Origin: Gammaproteobacteria bacterium
Lineage (GTDB): Bacteria > Pseudomonadota > Gammaproteobacteria > GCA-001735895
Assembly: GCA_022340305.1 (NCBI GenBank)
Contig: JAJDOF010000074.1
Span: 1 to 52,618, forward strand
Direction: 5' to 3'
Length of the DNA: 52,618 nucleotides
Shown here: one piece after another, positions 34,018 through 42,470 of the stretch
How the letters are laid out: each line of letters opens with the position of its first letter
Numbering within the stretch: position 1 is the first letter of the stretch
The notes under the pieces: model-generated
What the model was told of the DNA's origin: nothing
What the model saw: only the letters and a program-made list of their open reading frames with translations
The model's database searches: none
Program-made: the position numbers and the translations under genes

Positions 34018-35031
34018 ATGAACAACAAAATGAAAGCCATGGTACTGGACGCTCCGGGAGGCCCCGAGGCATTGCAGGCGCGCCGCGTCGATATGCCCTG
34101 GCCAGCGGCAGCTGGCGATGTTCTGGTACGCCTCAAGGTCGCTGCGTTAAACCCGGCGGATGCCTACTTTCGCAGCTTCGGCCCTTACCTTGACCAGGGT
34201 GGTCCCTGTGTTCTTGGTCACGATGCCGCCGGCATCGTCGAACAGGTCGGCAAGGAGGTAACACGGGTGCGGCCAGGCCAGCGTGTATGCTTTTGTAACG
34301 GTGGCATCGGCGGACATTTCGGCACCTATGCCGAGTTTGCGGTAGTGCCGGAAACCCAGTTGTCCCTGGTTCCCGATGCGGTAGAAGATGCCACTGCGGC
34401 TGCACTGCCTCTGGTGTTTATTACCGCCTGGGAGTCGCTAAAAGAACGTGCGGGCGTGAAGGCCGGTGATTTCGTACTGATCCACGCCGGTGCTGGCGGC
34501 ACGGGTCATATCGCGGTACAAGTGGCCGCCGAACTGGGTGGACGCGTGGCAACCACGGTCAGCAGCGACGAAAAAATCGCATTGGTACTCGAGCTCGGCG
34601 CAGAACGTCCGATCGCCTATCGTCGTGAAGATTTTGTCGAGGTCGCACGTGAATGGACCGCGGAGCATGGCCTCGATGTGGCGCTCGATAATCTCGGCCC
34701 GCAGATTTTTCAAAAGACGATCGCGGCGATGGCACCCTATGGCAGGCTGGTGACCTTGATGGGAATGCCCGCGGATGACGCTGAAGACACCGCCTATGTC
34801 AACAATCTGACCATTCATAACGTGATGATGCTGACGCCCATGCTCCTCGGTCTGCAGCAACGCCTTGATCACCAGGCCACTATCGTGGCGCGAGGACTGC
34901 AATTGCTCGAACAGGGAAAATTACGGCTGCAGATCGACAGTCGCTACGATTTCGACGACATCGCCGCGGCACATGAGCGACTCGATGCCGGTAACGCTTG
35001 CGGCAAAATCATCATCGACATTGCGAGCTGA
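34018..35031 (+). CDS. Medium-chain dehydrogenase/reductase, quinone-oxidoreductase type
   Basis: A 337-aa MDR enzyme. The N-terminal GroES-like part includes KAMVLDAPGGPEALQ and GHDAAGIVEQVGKEV; the Rossmann part has HAGAGGTGHIAVQVAAELG (about 160-178). The zinc-ligand cysteines of classical alcohol dehydrogenases are missing, so it is likely a zinc-free NADPH:quinone or enone reductase. CFCNGGIGGHFGTYAEF is an unusual Cys/Gly-rich segment. A GGAGATGAG ribosome site precedes the start. Last gene of the + strand oxidoreductase operon; convergent with the TRAP operon 10 bases downstream. Confidence 0.88.
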   Translation: MNNKMKAMVLDAPGGPEALQARRVDMPWPAAAGDVLVRLKVAALNPADAYFRSFGPYLDQGGPCVLGHDAAGIVEQVGKEVTRVRPGQRVCFCNGGIGGHFGTYAEFAVVPETQLSLVPDAVEDATAAALPLVFITAWESLKERAGVKAGDFVLIHAGAGGTGHIAVQVAAELGGRVATTVSSDEKIALVLELGAERPIAYRREDFVEVAREWTAEHGLDVALDNLGPQIFQKTIAAMAPYGRLVTLMGMPADDAEDTAYVNNLTIHNVMMLTPMLLGLQQRLDHQATIVARGLQLLEQGKLRLQIDSRYDFDDIAAAHERLDAGNACGKIIIDIAS

Positions 35032-35041
35032 ATCCGGCGCG

Positions 35042-36322
35042 TCAGCGATCGGGCAGCAATGCAAGGCTGAGCGCCGGCCAGTAGGTAATGATCAGCACCG
35101 CGACCAACAGGACCAGAAAAAATGGAATGGTAGCGCGATACAGCGTCATCACCGGTTTGTTGAAACGATAGCTCGCGATAAACAAATTCATACCTACCGG
35201 TGGCGTAAAGTAACCGAGTTGCATGTTGGCGAGGAAGATGATGCCCAGGTGCACCGGGTGAATACCGTAGCCGACCGCAATCGGCAATATGATCGGCACG
35301 ATGAGAACAATGGCTGAAAAGATGTCGAGCATCATTCCCAGTAGCAACAGAAACAGGTTCAGCAGAATCAGAAATGTCAGCTTTTCATCGATGTGCGACT
35401 GGATGAAGGCAAACATGCGCGTGGGTACTTCGGCATCGATCAGGTAATTGGTCGAGGCCAGCGACACGCCGACGATGATCATAATGCCACCCACCAGCAT
35501 CATCGACTCGCGCATGATCCTCGGCAGGTCAAAAAGTCTGATCTCGCGAATGATTAAAACCTCGACTACCAGCACGTAGATTGCGGTAACTGCGGCGGCT
35601 TCCGAGACCGCGAAATATCCGCCATAAATCCCCCCCAGCACCAACAGGGGCAGCGGGATATCCCATTTTGCGGCACGGATCGCGGTAAACGCGACGGCCG
35701 CGTCAAACCTGTCGCGGCGCGTCCGGTCGCGTGGTTGTACCATCGAATATATCGACAACATCACCAGCATCAACAGGCCGGGGAAAATCCCGGCCAGAAA
35801 CAGATCACTGATACTGACCGCCTGGTCAAGATCCATTTGCTGTGCAACCACGCCATAGAGGATCAATGGCAGCGAAGGAGCAAACAGTAACCCCAGGCTG
35901 CCGGAACTGGTCAACAGGCCGAGATTAAAGTTATCCAGGTATCCGGCTTGCTTGAGCGCGGGATATAGCAGTCCACCGAGGGCAACAATGGTTATCCCTG
36001 AGGCACCGGTGAAAGCGGTGAAAAGCGCACAGGCGAAGATTGCCACGATGGCCAGGCCACCCGGCATCCAGCCCAGCAGGCTATTGGTCAGGTTGACCAG
36101 GCGGGTCGATGCCTGCCCTTCGCCGAGCAGATAGCCGGCAAAGGTAAATAGCGGGATGGCGAGCAACACCGGCATCTCCGCCAGGCGGTATACCTCGATG
36201 CTGATCACCGATAAAGGCACTTCCCGGCTGTAAAAGCCAAGCATTGCACTCAAAGCGATCACTACGAATAGTGGTGTGCGCAGAATCGCCAGCAATAACA
36301 GCAGGGGTGCGGCGAAACTCAC
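35042..36322 (-). CDS. TRAP transporter large permease (DctM)
   Basis: A 426-aa integral membrane protein with about 12 helices, of the normal DctM length. It forms the ion-coupled (usually Na+) channel of a tripartite ATP-independent periplasmic transporter. PLFTFAGYLLGEG, FTGASGITIVALGGLLYPALKQ, GSLGLLFAPSLPLILYGVVA and GYFTPPVGMNLFIAS are family segments. The start is a GTG at 36322, which gives a 4-base GTGA overlap with the dctQ stop. The frame is open upstream inside dctQ but that part is a shadow. Substrate set by the DctP-type protein upstream. Confidence 0.94.
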   Translation of the reverse strand: MSFAAPLLLLLAILRTPLFVVIALSAMLGFYSREVPLSVISIEVYRLAEMPVLLAIPLFTFAGYLLGEGQASTRLVNLTNSLLGWMPGGLAIVAIFACALFTAFTGASGITIVALGGLLYPALKQAGYLDNFNLGLLTSSGSLGLLFAPSLPLILYGVVAQQMDLDQAVSISDLFLAGIFPGLLMLVMLSIYSMVQPRDRTRRDRFDAAVAFTAIRAAKWDIPLPLLVLGGIYGGYFAVSEAAAVTAIYVLVVEVLIIREIRLFDLPRIMRESMMLVGGIMIIVGVSLASTNYLIDAEVPTRMFAFIQSHIDEKLTFLILLNLFLLLLGMMLDIFSAIVLIVPIILPIAVGYGIHPVHLGIIFLANMQLGYFTPPVGMNLFIASYRFNKPVMTLYRATIPFFLVLLVAVLIITYWPALSLALLPDR

Positions 36323-36822
36323 CTGGCACGCCTCTTCGATACCTGTCGATGCCGGCAATAGAGCCGCGCCGCGTGGAGCGACAGCAAAAAATAACGCACT
36401 CCGATCAGCGCAAAGGCGAGCGGAACGATGATTTCGATCGACCACGCCGGGAGGCCAGCGAACGAAGTTACCGAATCTGCATAATCGAGTCGGATCCAGT
36501 CCATTCCATACCAGGCGATGACCAGGCAGGTCAACGCACTGATTTGCCTGACCACCACCTGCAGCAGGCGGTGGGTATTGCGGTCAAAGTACCTGGACAA
36601 TAGATCGATACGAATATGCTTGTTGTGGCGAGCCGCAACGGTTGCGCCAATCAGTCCCAGCCACAGCACCAGTACCCGCAACAGTGGGTCGATCCATACG
36701 AAGCCGGACTCGAACAGATTGCGCATCAGGATCTGGGTTCCGGCGAGCACGATCATGGTGGTCAGCAACAGCGCCAGCAATCCATCTTCGGCGCGATGCA
36801 GCCTGTCAATCCAGCGCTGCAT
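36319..36822 (-). CDS. TRAP transporter small permease (DctQ)
   Basis: A 167-aa membrane protein with four helices (about 12-32, 45-63, 85-108, 128-148). FVWIDPLLRVLVLWLGLIGATVAARHNKHIRIDLL is the DctQ signature. It pairs with DctM to form the membrane part of the TRAP carrier. It starts 3 bases after the dctP stop and overlaps dctM by 4 bases, so all three are translationally coupled. Confidence 0.93.
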   Translation of the reverse strand: MQRWIDRLHRAEDGLLALLLTTMIVLAGTQILMRNLFESGFVWIDPLLRVLVLWLGLIGATVAARHNKHIRIDLLSRYFDRNTHRLLQVVVRQISALTCLVIAWYGMDWIRLDYADSVTSFAGLPAWSIEIIVPLAFALIGVRYFLLSLHAARLYCRHRQVSKRRAR

Positions 36823-36825
36823 CGT

Positions 36826-37827
36826 TTATTGCTGATTGCGATAGGTTCGCAAGTACCCTCTGACCTGTTCGACGATGTGCGCGGAAATCACTCCTTCCTT
36901 GACCATTTCATCGACTGATTTAGCCGATATTTCCCGCCAACGCTCGATTTCGCCTGGATTCGGCATGACAAAGTTAATTCCGTGCTGTTGCAGGGCTGCC
37001 CTGGCGGCTTCATTATCGATGCGATTGATTTTATCCAGGCGCTTGAACACCGCCCCCATCTCCTCGCGCAGAACGGCCTGGTCTGCTACCGACAATTTAT
37101 CGAACTCGGATTTGGTGATCGCCAGCACGCCAATGAGAAAGGTAATTGGCACATCGGTCATGTAAGCCGTGCTGGAGTGCCACTGAAATGCGATCGCCGA
37201 GGTCGGATTAACCGGCACCGTTTCGATCAGGCCGGTTTGCAGCCCGGTAAACACATCGGAGATCGGTAGTGAAATCGGCGTTATCCCCAGCCCTTTGAAT
37301 ACAGTCAAACCGACTTCGTCACCCTCGGGCACCCAGACCTTGCTGCTACGCAGCGCCTCCAGGTCCTGCATCGGCTGCTTCGACAGGATGCGCGCAAAGC
37401 CGCCCTCGGAAATTCCCAGCAATACGAAGCCAGAGGATTCCATTTCCTGTTTAAGCACCGGGTCCATGCGCTCGCGGACATAGTCCACTTCATCCAGCGA
37501 ACGAAACAGCATCGGCAAACCCATCGCCTGAATACTGTTATTGGCCTGAGACAGCCCGGCCTGGGTGAAAGCGCCACCATGCAGCTGGCCGATTTTTATC
37601 TTGCGATGCACGCTTTGATCATTGCCCATCACACCGCCCGGATAAAACTTCAGTTTGACGCGCCCATCAGTGCGCTGCTTTACCCGGTCGGCACCGGCTG
37701 TCATTTCCTTCATCCAGGTCGTGCCGGCCGGCGCCAGGGTCGCAAATTTCAAGGTTTTCGCGGCGACACCGACGCTCAACAGCATTGAAAGTAATACGAC
37801 ACTGGTAAACTTTACTGCTTTGTTCAT
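36826..37827 (-). CDS. TRAP transporter substrate-binding protein (DctP family)
   Basis: A 333-aa periplasmic binding protein. A signal peptide (about 1-23, ending VAAK) precedes FATLAPAGTTWMKEM, a common DctP start; VKLKFYPGGVMGND and VWVPEGDEVGLTVFKGLG follow. The substrate-binding arginine of carboxylate binders lies in this last region in other members, where here the sequence reads SSKVWVPEGDE. This protein belongs to the group found with TatT-type lipoproteins. The start at 37827 has GGAAG about 9 bases upstream. Ligand unknown; an organic acid or hydrophobic ligand is possible. Confidence 0.92.
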   Translation of the reverse strand: MNKAVKFTSVVLLSMLLSVGVAAKTLKFATLAPAGTTWMKEMTAGADRVKQRTDGRVKLKFYPGGVMGNDQSVHRKIKIGQLHGGAFTQAGLSQANNSIQAMGLPMLFRSLDEVDYVRERMDPVLKQEMESSGFVLLGISEGGFARILSKQPMQDLEALRSSKVWVPEGDEVGLTVFKGLGITPISLPISDVFTGLQTGLIETVPVNPTSAIAFQWHSSTAYMTDVPITFLIGVLAITKSEFDKLSVADQAVLREEMGAVFKRLDKINRIDNEAARAALQQHGINFVMPNPGEIERWREISAKSVDEMVKEGVISAHIVEQVRGYLRTYRNQQ

Positions 37828-37880
37828 TGATATCTTCCCAACATAACGAGTTTGAACCTGCTTTGGCAATTTAGTCGCGC

Positions 37881-38741
37881 TCAGAAAAAATCTGCCGATT
37901 CTGCCAGCAGCCGGGCGGCCTCAAGCTTGGCAAGGGTATTAATCAGTGTGTACCCCGAATAATCGGCTCTTGCCGCCTGCACTTCGAGCAACAATTGATC
38001 GTGCAGTTGCCGGTCATAAACCGTGCGCGCGTAATGCTTCGCCATCAACACATCGACCATCAGATTTTTACCTTCGGACAAGCTACGCGCGCGCTCGAAA
38101 TGAGCCCGTGCCTGTTCCGGTTTGCCACCGAGAGCCGCGGGTAACAGCGATTTTATTACCCCAAGGTATAAATGGGCGGCACCGTGATCATAAGTTTCGT
38201 CGAGTTCCAGGCAGCGCTCGAACAATGCGGTTATCTTGGCCAGGTCAGCAACCGCGTTCCAGTCAGCGGAATTAACCTGTACCCAGCCGGCCCAGGCTAC
38301 GGCATAAGCGTACATCGCCGCGAGGTCACGCCGTGACGACGTACCCAGGCTGGCTGCAAAAAGATCCAGCTTTTGTGCACTTGCAACGCATATGCTCTCC
38401 CGCTCGAGGCAAAGCGCCCGGCGCGCGTAATCGAGCGACTTGCTTGCCAGACGCTGCGCCCGTACCTCGTCGTCGACGAAGGCCGAGGTATAGGAACCGT
38501 ACAACCTGGAACCAGCCAGCAACAAATCAGCGTTTTGCGGGTCGCCTTCAATGAGTCCGTCAAGCATCAGCAGGTAAGCCGGTGCACCGTCGCGCACCGT
38601 CGCCGCATCGTCCTGGTTCTGGATAGCAAGGGTGATGTTGTCCGCCATTTTCGAGGTCGCTGAACTGACCAGGCTGGCGCAGCCCGACAGGGTCAGCAGG
38701 ACCAGCGCAATCGCAGTCATTCCCTTGATGTGTTCAGGCAT
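37881..38741 (-). CDS. TRAP-associated TatT-family TPR lipoprotein
   Basis: A 286-aa lipoprotein of the TatT family. The lipobox LTLSGC puts the lipidated cysteine at C21. The mature part is all helix with TPR-like repeats (DGLIEGDPQNADLLLAGSRLYGSYTSAFVDD, YDHGAAHLYLGVIKSLLPAALGGKPEQA). In Treponema the homologous protein forms a trimer that binds the TRAP binding protein, a system thought to carry hydrophobic ligands (TPAT). It lies 53 bases before dctP. The start at 38741 has GGAG upstream and overlaps the 101-aa gene by 8 bases. Confidence 0.88.
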   Translation of the reverse strand: MPEHIKGMTAIALVLLTLSGCASLVSSATSKMADNITLAIQNQDDAATVRDGAPAYLLMLDGLIEGDPQNADLLLAGSRLYGSYTSAFVDDEVRAQRLASKSLDYARRALCLERESICVASAQKLDLFAASLGTSSRRDLAAMYAYAVAWAGWVQVNSADWNAVADLAKITALFERCLELDETYDHGAAHLYLGVIKSLLPAALGGKPEQARAHFERARSLSEGKNLMVDVLMAKHYARTVYDRQLHDQLLLEVQAARADYSGYTLINTLAKLEAARLLAESADFF

Positions 38742-39039
38742 CGAACGGCTCCACATGGGCTTTCACCTTGTTTGTCGCCTCGTCGTAAAATCCGTATGGC
38801 GCAGCGCTCGCAAGCATCGCGCGAAAATCCTCTAGCCATTGTTGGTCAAACTTTCGACCCGAGAGTTCCTCTACTGCGCCGACATCCAGCCAATAGCTTG
38901 CATTGTCTGCGGCCATGGAGCCAATTTCCACCAGTCGTGTCACCGGCGCGTCACTCACTTCCAGAACGATCGCAAAGGCGCGCATATTATCACCATCCTG
39001 TAACCTGAGATCACCATTTGCGGTAACCAGAATGTACAT
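38734..39039 (-). CDS. Unknown 101-aa protein in the TRAP/TatT operon
   Basis: A 101-aa soluble protein with no signal peptide. It has a strong AGGGGG ribosome site and overlaps the TatT gene by 8 bases, so it is very likely a real gene. The peptide begins MYILVTANGDLRLQDGDNMR, continues with strand-like segments (AFAIVLEVSDAPVTRLVEIG) and a helix (QQWLEDFRAMLASAA). I do not recognise a family. Position suggests a link with the transporter or with the DUF3754 protein 42 bases upstream. Confidence 0.75.
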   Translation of the reverse strand: MYILVTANGDLRLQDGDNMRAFAIVLEVSDAPVTRLVEIGSMAADNASYWLDVGAVEELSGRKFDQQWLEDFRAMLASAAPYGFYDEATNKVKAHVEPFDA

Positions 39040-39081
39040 TTTTCCCCCTGCGCAATTGCATGTTCGCGATGGTAACGTAAA

Positions 39082-40314
39082 TCAATTTTCAGGAACGAAA
39101 TAATTATCCCAGCGTTTATCCAGCAGGCCTATCGCAGACACCAGGTCAACGGCCGTGAGCTCACCAGCGGATTCTACGACCAGGCCCAGCCTACGCAGTT
39201 TTTGTAGCGCGTCCCCGACTTCAAAATCGATGCTGCAGTCCCACCTGGCCTCGAACCAGCTCTCGATTTGTCGATCCAGTTCAGCCCTGGTCAGCGCCCC
39301 CGGGCTTATCAGCAGGAAATAGTAAGCCAGCAGCGCTTCCTTCGACTCCTCGGCTTCAGCATCGTTGATGAGGCGCAGGAATACCCCGGCATTATTATCC
39401 AGGTTCTTGAAATACAGGTTCTGGGTCAGCGCCTGCATGAAACGGATCTTGCGGTTCTTGAAGTTGCTGAACTGCTTCCAGAGGTAACCGGCAAGCGTTG
39501 CAGCACCTGCCAGCAACACCATTACTCCTGCCTGGTTCAATTCGGCAGGCTGATCGTGCAGGCCGAGCCAATATCCGAACAACGACCCCAGCAACACCAG
39601 CGAAGCACCCAGTTTTGTAGTAAACACGATACCTCCACTGACCAGCGCCGGCACGCCGATGAACAGCTTGTCCATCAGGCGCATGCGCACTCGCGTATTG
39701 GGAAACAACATTTCAAGATCGGCCCGCGGCACGTTGCGAAACAGCTTGAGCAAGGTGGCTCCGGCCCGGCAATGGCTAAGTTCAGGCGTCGGATTTTGAT
39801 AATCGTCACGAATTTTCAGAAAGACCACGACTCGATCGAAGTTGGTAAATTCGATGTGACGTGAACCCAGGCCAAACCAGGTCGGTAGCACTTCACTGCG
39901 CTGCGATTGTCCACGCGCAAACAGGGATACCTCGGCAAAATCGGTAAAATCGACATGCAGCCGGATTTTGAATAGCGACGATTCGTTCAATGCCTGATTG
40001 AGATCGGCCTTGCTGATACGTTCGTAATTGGCTTTTTCGAGTAAACCGTCGAGTAGCTCGACGAAAGGCCTTTGCTCGTTTCCACGGGGAACATCAACCC
40101 GCCGCGTATCGATATCCGGATCAAGATCGGTGTAGCTGGCTTCAAGCGCCTCCAGCAGGGCGTGGAATTCGAAGTGGAAAATCTGGGCAAGCATCTGTGC
40201 GAGCCTGCGGAAATCCGACTCCGACTGCGCGAGACCGACTTCCTGCAGGCACATCTCGACGATGTCGTGGCGCCGAAACGGGATAAAGCGAAACCTGGTA
40301 TCACTGCTGGTCAT
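39082..40314 (-). CDS. DUF3754 / TMEM143-like membrane protein
   Basis: A 410-aa protein of the DUF3754 family, which includes human TMEM143. A soluble N-terminal region (FIPFRRHDIVEMCL, then GNEQRPFVELLDGLLEKANYERIS) is followed by two membrane helices (about 228-250 and 268-290, with GYWLGLHD and GYLWKQFSNFKNRKIRFMQAL), and a conserved segment LYFKNLDNNAGVFLRLINDAEAEESKEALLAYY. The C-terminal part resembles a small winged-helix domain. The function of the family is unknown. It is the first gene of the TRAP/TatT operon and divergent from cpdA. Confidence 0.87.
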   Translation of the reverse strand: MTSSDTRFRFIPFRRHDIVEMCLQEVGLAQSESDFRRLAQMLAQIFHFEFHALLEALEASYTDLDPDIDTRRVDVPRGNEQRPFVELLDGLLEKANYERISKADLNQALNESSLFKIRLHVDFTDFAEVSLFARGQSQRSEVLPTWFGLGSRHIEFTNFDRVVVFLKIRDDYQNPTPELSHCRAGATLLKLFRNVPRADLEMLFPNTRVRMRLMDKLFIGVPALVSGGIVFTTKLGASLVLLGSLFGYWLGLHDQPAELNQAGVMVLLAGAATLAGYLWKQFSNFKNRKIRFMQALTQNLYFKNLDNNAGVFLRLINDAEAEESKEALLAYYFLLISPGALTRAELDRQIESWFEARWDCSIDFEVGDALQKLRRLGLVVESAGELTAVDLVSAIGLLDKRWDNYFVPEN

Positions 40315-40414
40315 TTATTCCTGCACCGTTCATTACCAAAAACTGTTCGGTCACACTGATTCCCTCTGGGTCAGCATGTCATCGAAGCTGCCATAGCGGC
40401 TCGATGATTATAGT

Positions 40415-40432
40415 GATAAGTTCCGACTTATC
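40415..40432. promoter_or_regulatory. 18-bp palindrome between DUF3754 and cpdA
   Basis: GATAAGT (40415-40421), TCCG, ACTTATC (40426-40432): perfect 7-bp inverted repeat in the 252-base divergent region. A symmetric operator for an unknown regulator is likely; it lies about 100 bases from the DUF3754 start and 135 bases from the cpdA start. Confidence 0.5.
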
Positions 40433-40566
40433 CGAGCATTCCGTAGGGCCGCAACATTTGTCGAAGAAAAACGACTGCAGTCAGATTTGTCCTGATTCAT
40501 CTTTATTGCTATCGTCGTCGAACCAGGCGGATCGCCAAGCCGTGCCCATTGTGAACCGCAGCAGAT

Positions 40567-41394
40567 ATGTACGATTCAAACGAAACATCCAGTCAGGCCC
40601 TGGCGTCAGCCGACCCCGCGGTTGTACGCCTGGTGCAAATCACCGATTGCCACATTCTGGCCGGCGCGCAGGATTGCCTGAAAGGCATGAATACGCGCGC
40701 AAGCTTTGAGGCAGTGTGTCAGGCCGCCATGGCGGACAATGCCCGGCTTGATCTGATACTGGCCACCGGCGATTTGTCGCAGGACGCTTCAACGGCATCC
40801 TATCAATATCTGGCGCAAAGATTTGCCGAGCTGCATCTGCCGCTGTTCTGGCTGCCGGGCAACCATGACGACGGCTGCACGATGCGGGAGCATTTATGCG
40901 GTGAACTAATTTTCGCTGCAAAGCAGGTGTTGATCGGCAACTGGCTGATCGTGTTACTGGATTCCACCATCAAGGGCGAAGCCGGCGGACTCGTCAGCGC
41001 TGACCAGATCGATTTCCTCGAGGCTTCTTTGCGGTCGCATCCGCGCCGGCATGCCCTGGTTTGCCTGCATCACCAGGCGCTGGCTACCGACAGCGAGTGG
41101 ATAGATCGGTTGGGTTTGCAGCAATCGCAAACGCTGATCGATGCGCTCAAGTCGCATGATAATGTGCGCGCGGTGCTGTGGGGTCACGTGCACCAGCAAG
41201 CCCATCATCGTCGCGATGGCATCGAATGGATGTCGACACCGTCTACCTGCATTCAATTCAAACCGGGCAGTAAAACATTTGCGCTCGATGACCTGCCACC
41301 CGGTTACCGTCGCATCGACCTGCACGCAAATGGCAGCGTCGACACCGTGGTCGAACGGCTGGTAGATTTTGCATTCGATTTCGAAGACAGCTGA
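40567..41394 (+). CDS. cpdA: 3',5'-cyclic-AMP phosphodiesterase CpdA
   Basis: A 275-aa calcineurin-type metallophosphoesterase that hydrolyses cAMP. Metal ligands are D27 and H29 (QITDCHILAG), D69 (ATGDLSQD), N99 and H100 (LPGNHDD), then CLHHQALAT and the GHVHQ motif. WMSTPSTCIQFKPGSKTFALDDLPPGYR is the C-terminal CpdA signature. It is similar along its length to the E. coli enzyme (275 aa). Single-gene unit; a palindrome lies in its upstream region. Confidence 0.95.
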   Translation: MYDSNETSSQALASADPAVVRLVQITDCHILAGAQDCLKGMNTRASFEAVCQAAMADNARLDLILATGDLSQDASTASYQYLAQRFAELHLPLFWLPGNHDDGCTMREHLCGELIFAAKQVLIGNWLIVLLDSTIKGEAGGLVSADQIDFLEASLRSHPRRHALVCLHHQALATDSEWIDRLGLQQSQTLIDALKSHDNVRAVLWGHVHQQAHHRRDGIEWMSTPSTCIQFKPGSKTFALDDLPPGYRRIDLHANGSVDTVVERLVDFAFDFEDS

Positions 41395-41421
41395 GCACAA
41401 TAACAACTTGAGCTCACTGCG

Positions 41422-41826
41422 CTAGCTTTCGTCGAACAGGGACTCCAGGATCGGACAGCTATCGGCGCTTCCTGCCGAGCCGTCACAAAACGATGAAATC
41501 TGGCTGAGACGACGCTTGATGCGCTGCAGGTCTCGAATCTTGTCGGCAATCGCATTTATATGCGTCTCGGTGATCGACTTCACCGCGGCGCGAGTATGAT
41601 CCTCACCCGGATCGCTGAGATCGAGCAGTTCATGTACCTGCTCACTGGAAAAACCGAGTGCCTTGGCACGTTGAATAAATTTCAGGCGCCGCAGATGATC
41701 TGCGGTGTAAATCCGGTAACCCGAGGCGTTACGCGCCGGAGCCGGCAATAGCCCCGTCGCTTCATAGTAGCGAATAGTCTCGATGTTACACCCGGTTTGA
41801 GTTGCGAGTTTTCCGCGGGTTAGCAT
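41422..41826 (-). CDS. MerR-family metal regulator, CueR-like
   Basis: A 134-aa MerR regulator. The N-terminal HTH (LATQTGCNIETIRYYEATGLLP) and wing (GYRIYTADHLRRLKFIQRAKALGFS) are followed by a dimer helix and a C-terminal loop with C114 and C124 (SFCDGSAGSADSCPILESL). CueR has a similar C...CPI loop and a serine, not cysteine, at position 77; here the equivalent region DHTRAAVK also lacks the cysteine typical of divalent sensors, so a monovalent metal (Cu+, Ag+, Au+) is the more likely signal. The loop is 2 residues longer than in CueR. It is divergent from a cytochrome c gene. No copper ATPase gene is in the window. Confidence 0.85.
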   Translation of the reverse strand: MLTRGKLATQTGCNIETIRYYEATGLLPAPARNASGYRIYTADHLRRLKFIQRAKALGFSSEQVHELLDLSDPGEDHTRAAVKSITETHINAIADKIRDLQRIKRRLSQISSFCDGSAGSADSCPILESLFDES

Positions 41827-41919
41827 AATTCTCCACCCCGCTGCAATAATGTGTAAATACGCATAATGACTGCCCCGCTTTCGGCCCGGCCGAGTTGTTA
41901 GAAGATAACCATCCAATGA

Positions 41920-41940
41920 ACCTTGTAATTATTACAGGGT
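41920..41940. promoter_or_regulatory. Putative MerR-type operator
   Basis: ACCTTGTAAT (41920-41929) and ATTACAGGGT (41931-41940) form a near-perfect inverted repeat (9 of 10 pairs) about a central T, 94 bases upstream of the merR-like start. A TTAACC box overlaps its edge on the - strand as in MerR-type promoters. Further right, TTGACC (41966-41971) and TAGGAT (41991-41996) are spaced 19 bases apart on +, the long spacing typical of MerR-activated promoters, in front of the cytochrome gene. Confidence 0.6.
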
Positions 41941-42019
41941 TAACCAGGGAGCGGCAATAAATATATTGACCCTGTAGTGACCACAACCTGTAGGATTGTA
42001 TTTTTGCCCCGGATCGAAC

Positions 42020-42421
42020 ATGAAATTAGAAATCACCGGGCTGTTGATGCTGGTCAGCATGGCAGCCAGCGGCGGTCAACGCTGGTACGACTCCGAAATG
42101 GTCATGACCGGGATGCAACTGTTTCAGCGAAACTGTGCCGTTTGCCATGGCGCCAATGCAGAGGGAACCCGGGAATGGAAGAAAACCGACGCCACTGGAC
42201 ACTACCCACCGCCACCACTCGATGGCAGCGCCCATGCCTGGCATCATTCGATCCCGCAGTTGGCACGCTCCATCAAGGAAGGCGGGATCGAACTGGGTGG
42301 CGTAATGCCCGGTTTTGGCGACCAGCTGGACAGTCAGCAGATTCTCGCCCTGATCGCTTATTTTCAGTCAAAATGGCCGGAGGATATATATCAGACCTGG
42401 CACAATCGGCACATGCAGTAA
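42020..42421 (+). CDS. Exported c-type cytochrome
   Basis: A 133-aa monoheme cytochrome c. CAVCH is the heme site (about 39-43), and M in GGVMPGFGDQL is the likely sixth ligand. A short hydrophobic N terminus (LEITGLLMLVSMAASG) acts as a signal peptide. HYPPPPLDGSAHAWHH and LALIAYFQSKWPEDIYQTW are typical of small class I cytochromes found near copper-handling genes. It is divergent from a CueR-like regulator with a 19-base-spaced promoter between them, suggesting metal-dependent control. Electron partner unknown. Confidence 0.88.
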   Translation: MKLEITGLLMLVSMAASGGQRWYDSEMVMTGMQLFQRNCAVCHGANAEGTREWKKTDATGHYPPPPLDGSAHAWHHSIPQLARSIKEGGIELGGVMPGFGDQLDSQQILALIAYFQSKWPEDIYQTWHNRHMQ

Positions 42422-42470
42422 TTTACAGCTTTGTTATCATCAGGGTTCGCAGCAGCAACAGGACAGGTCT

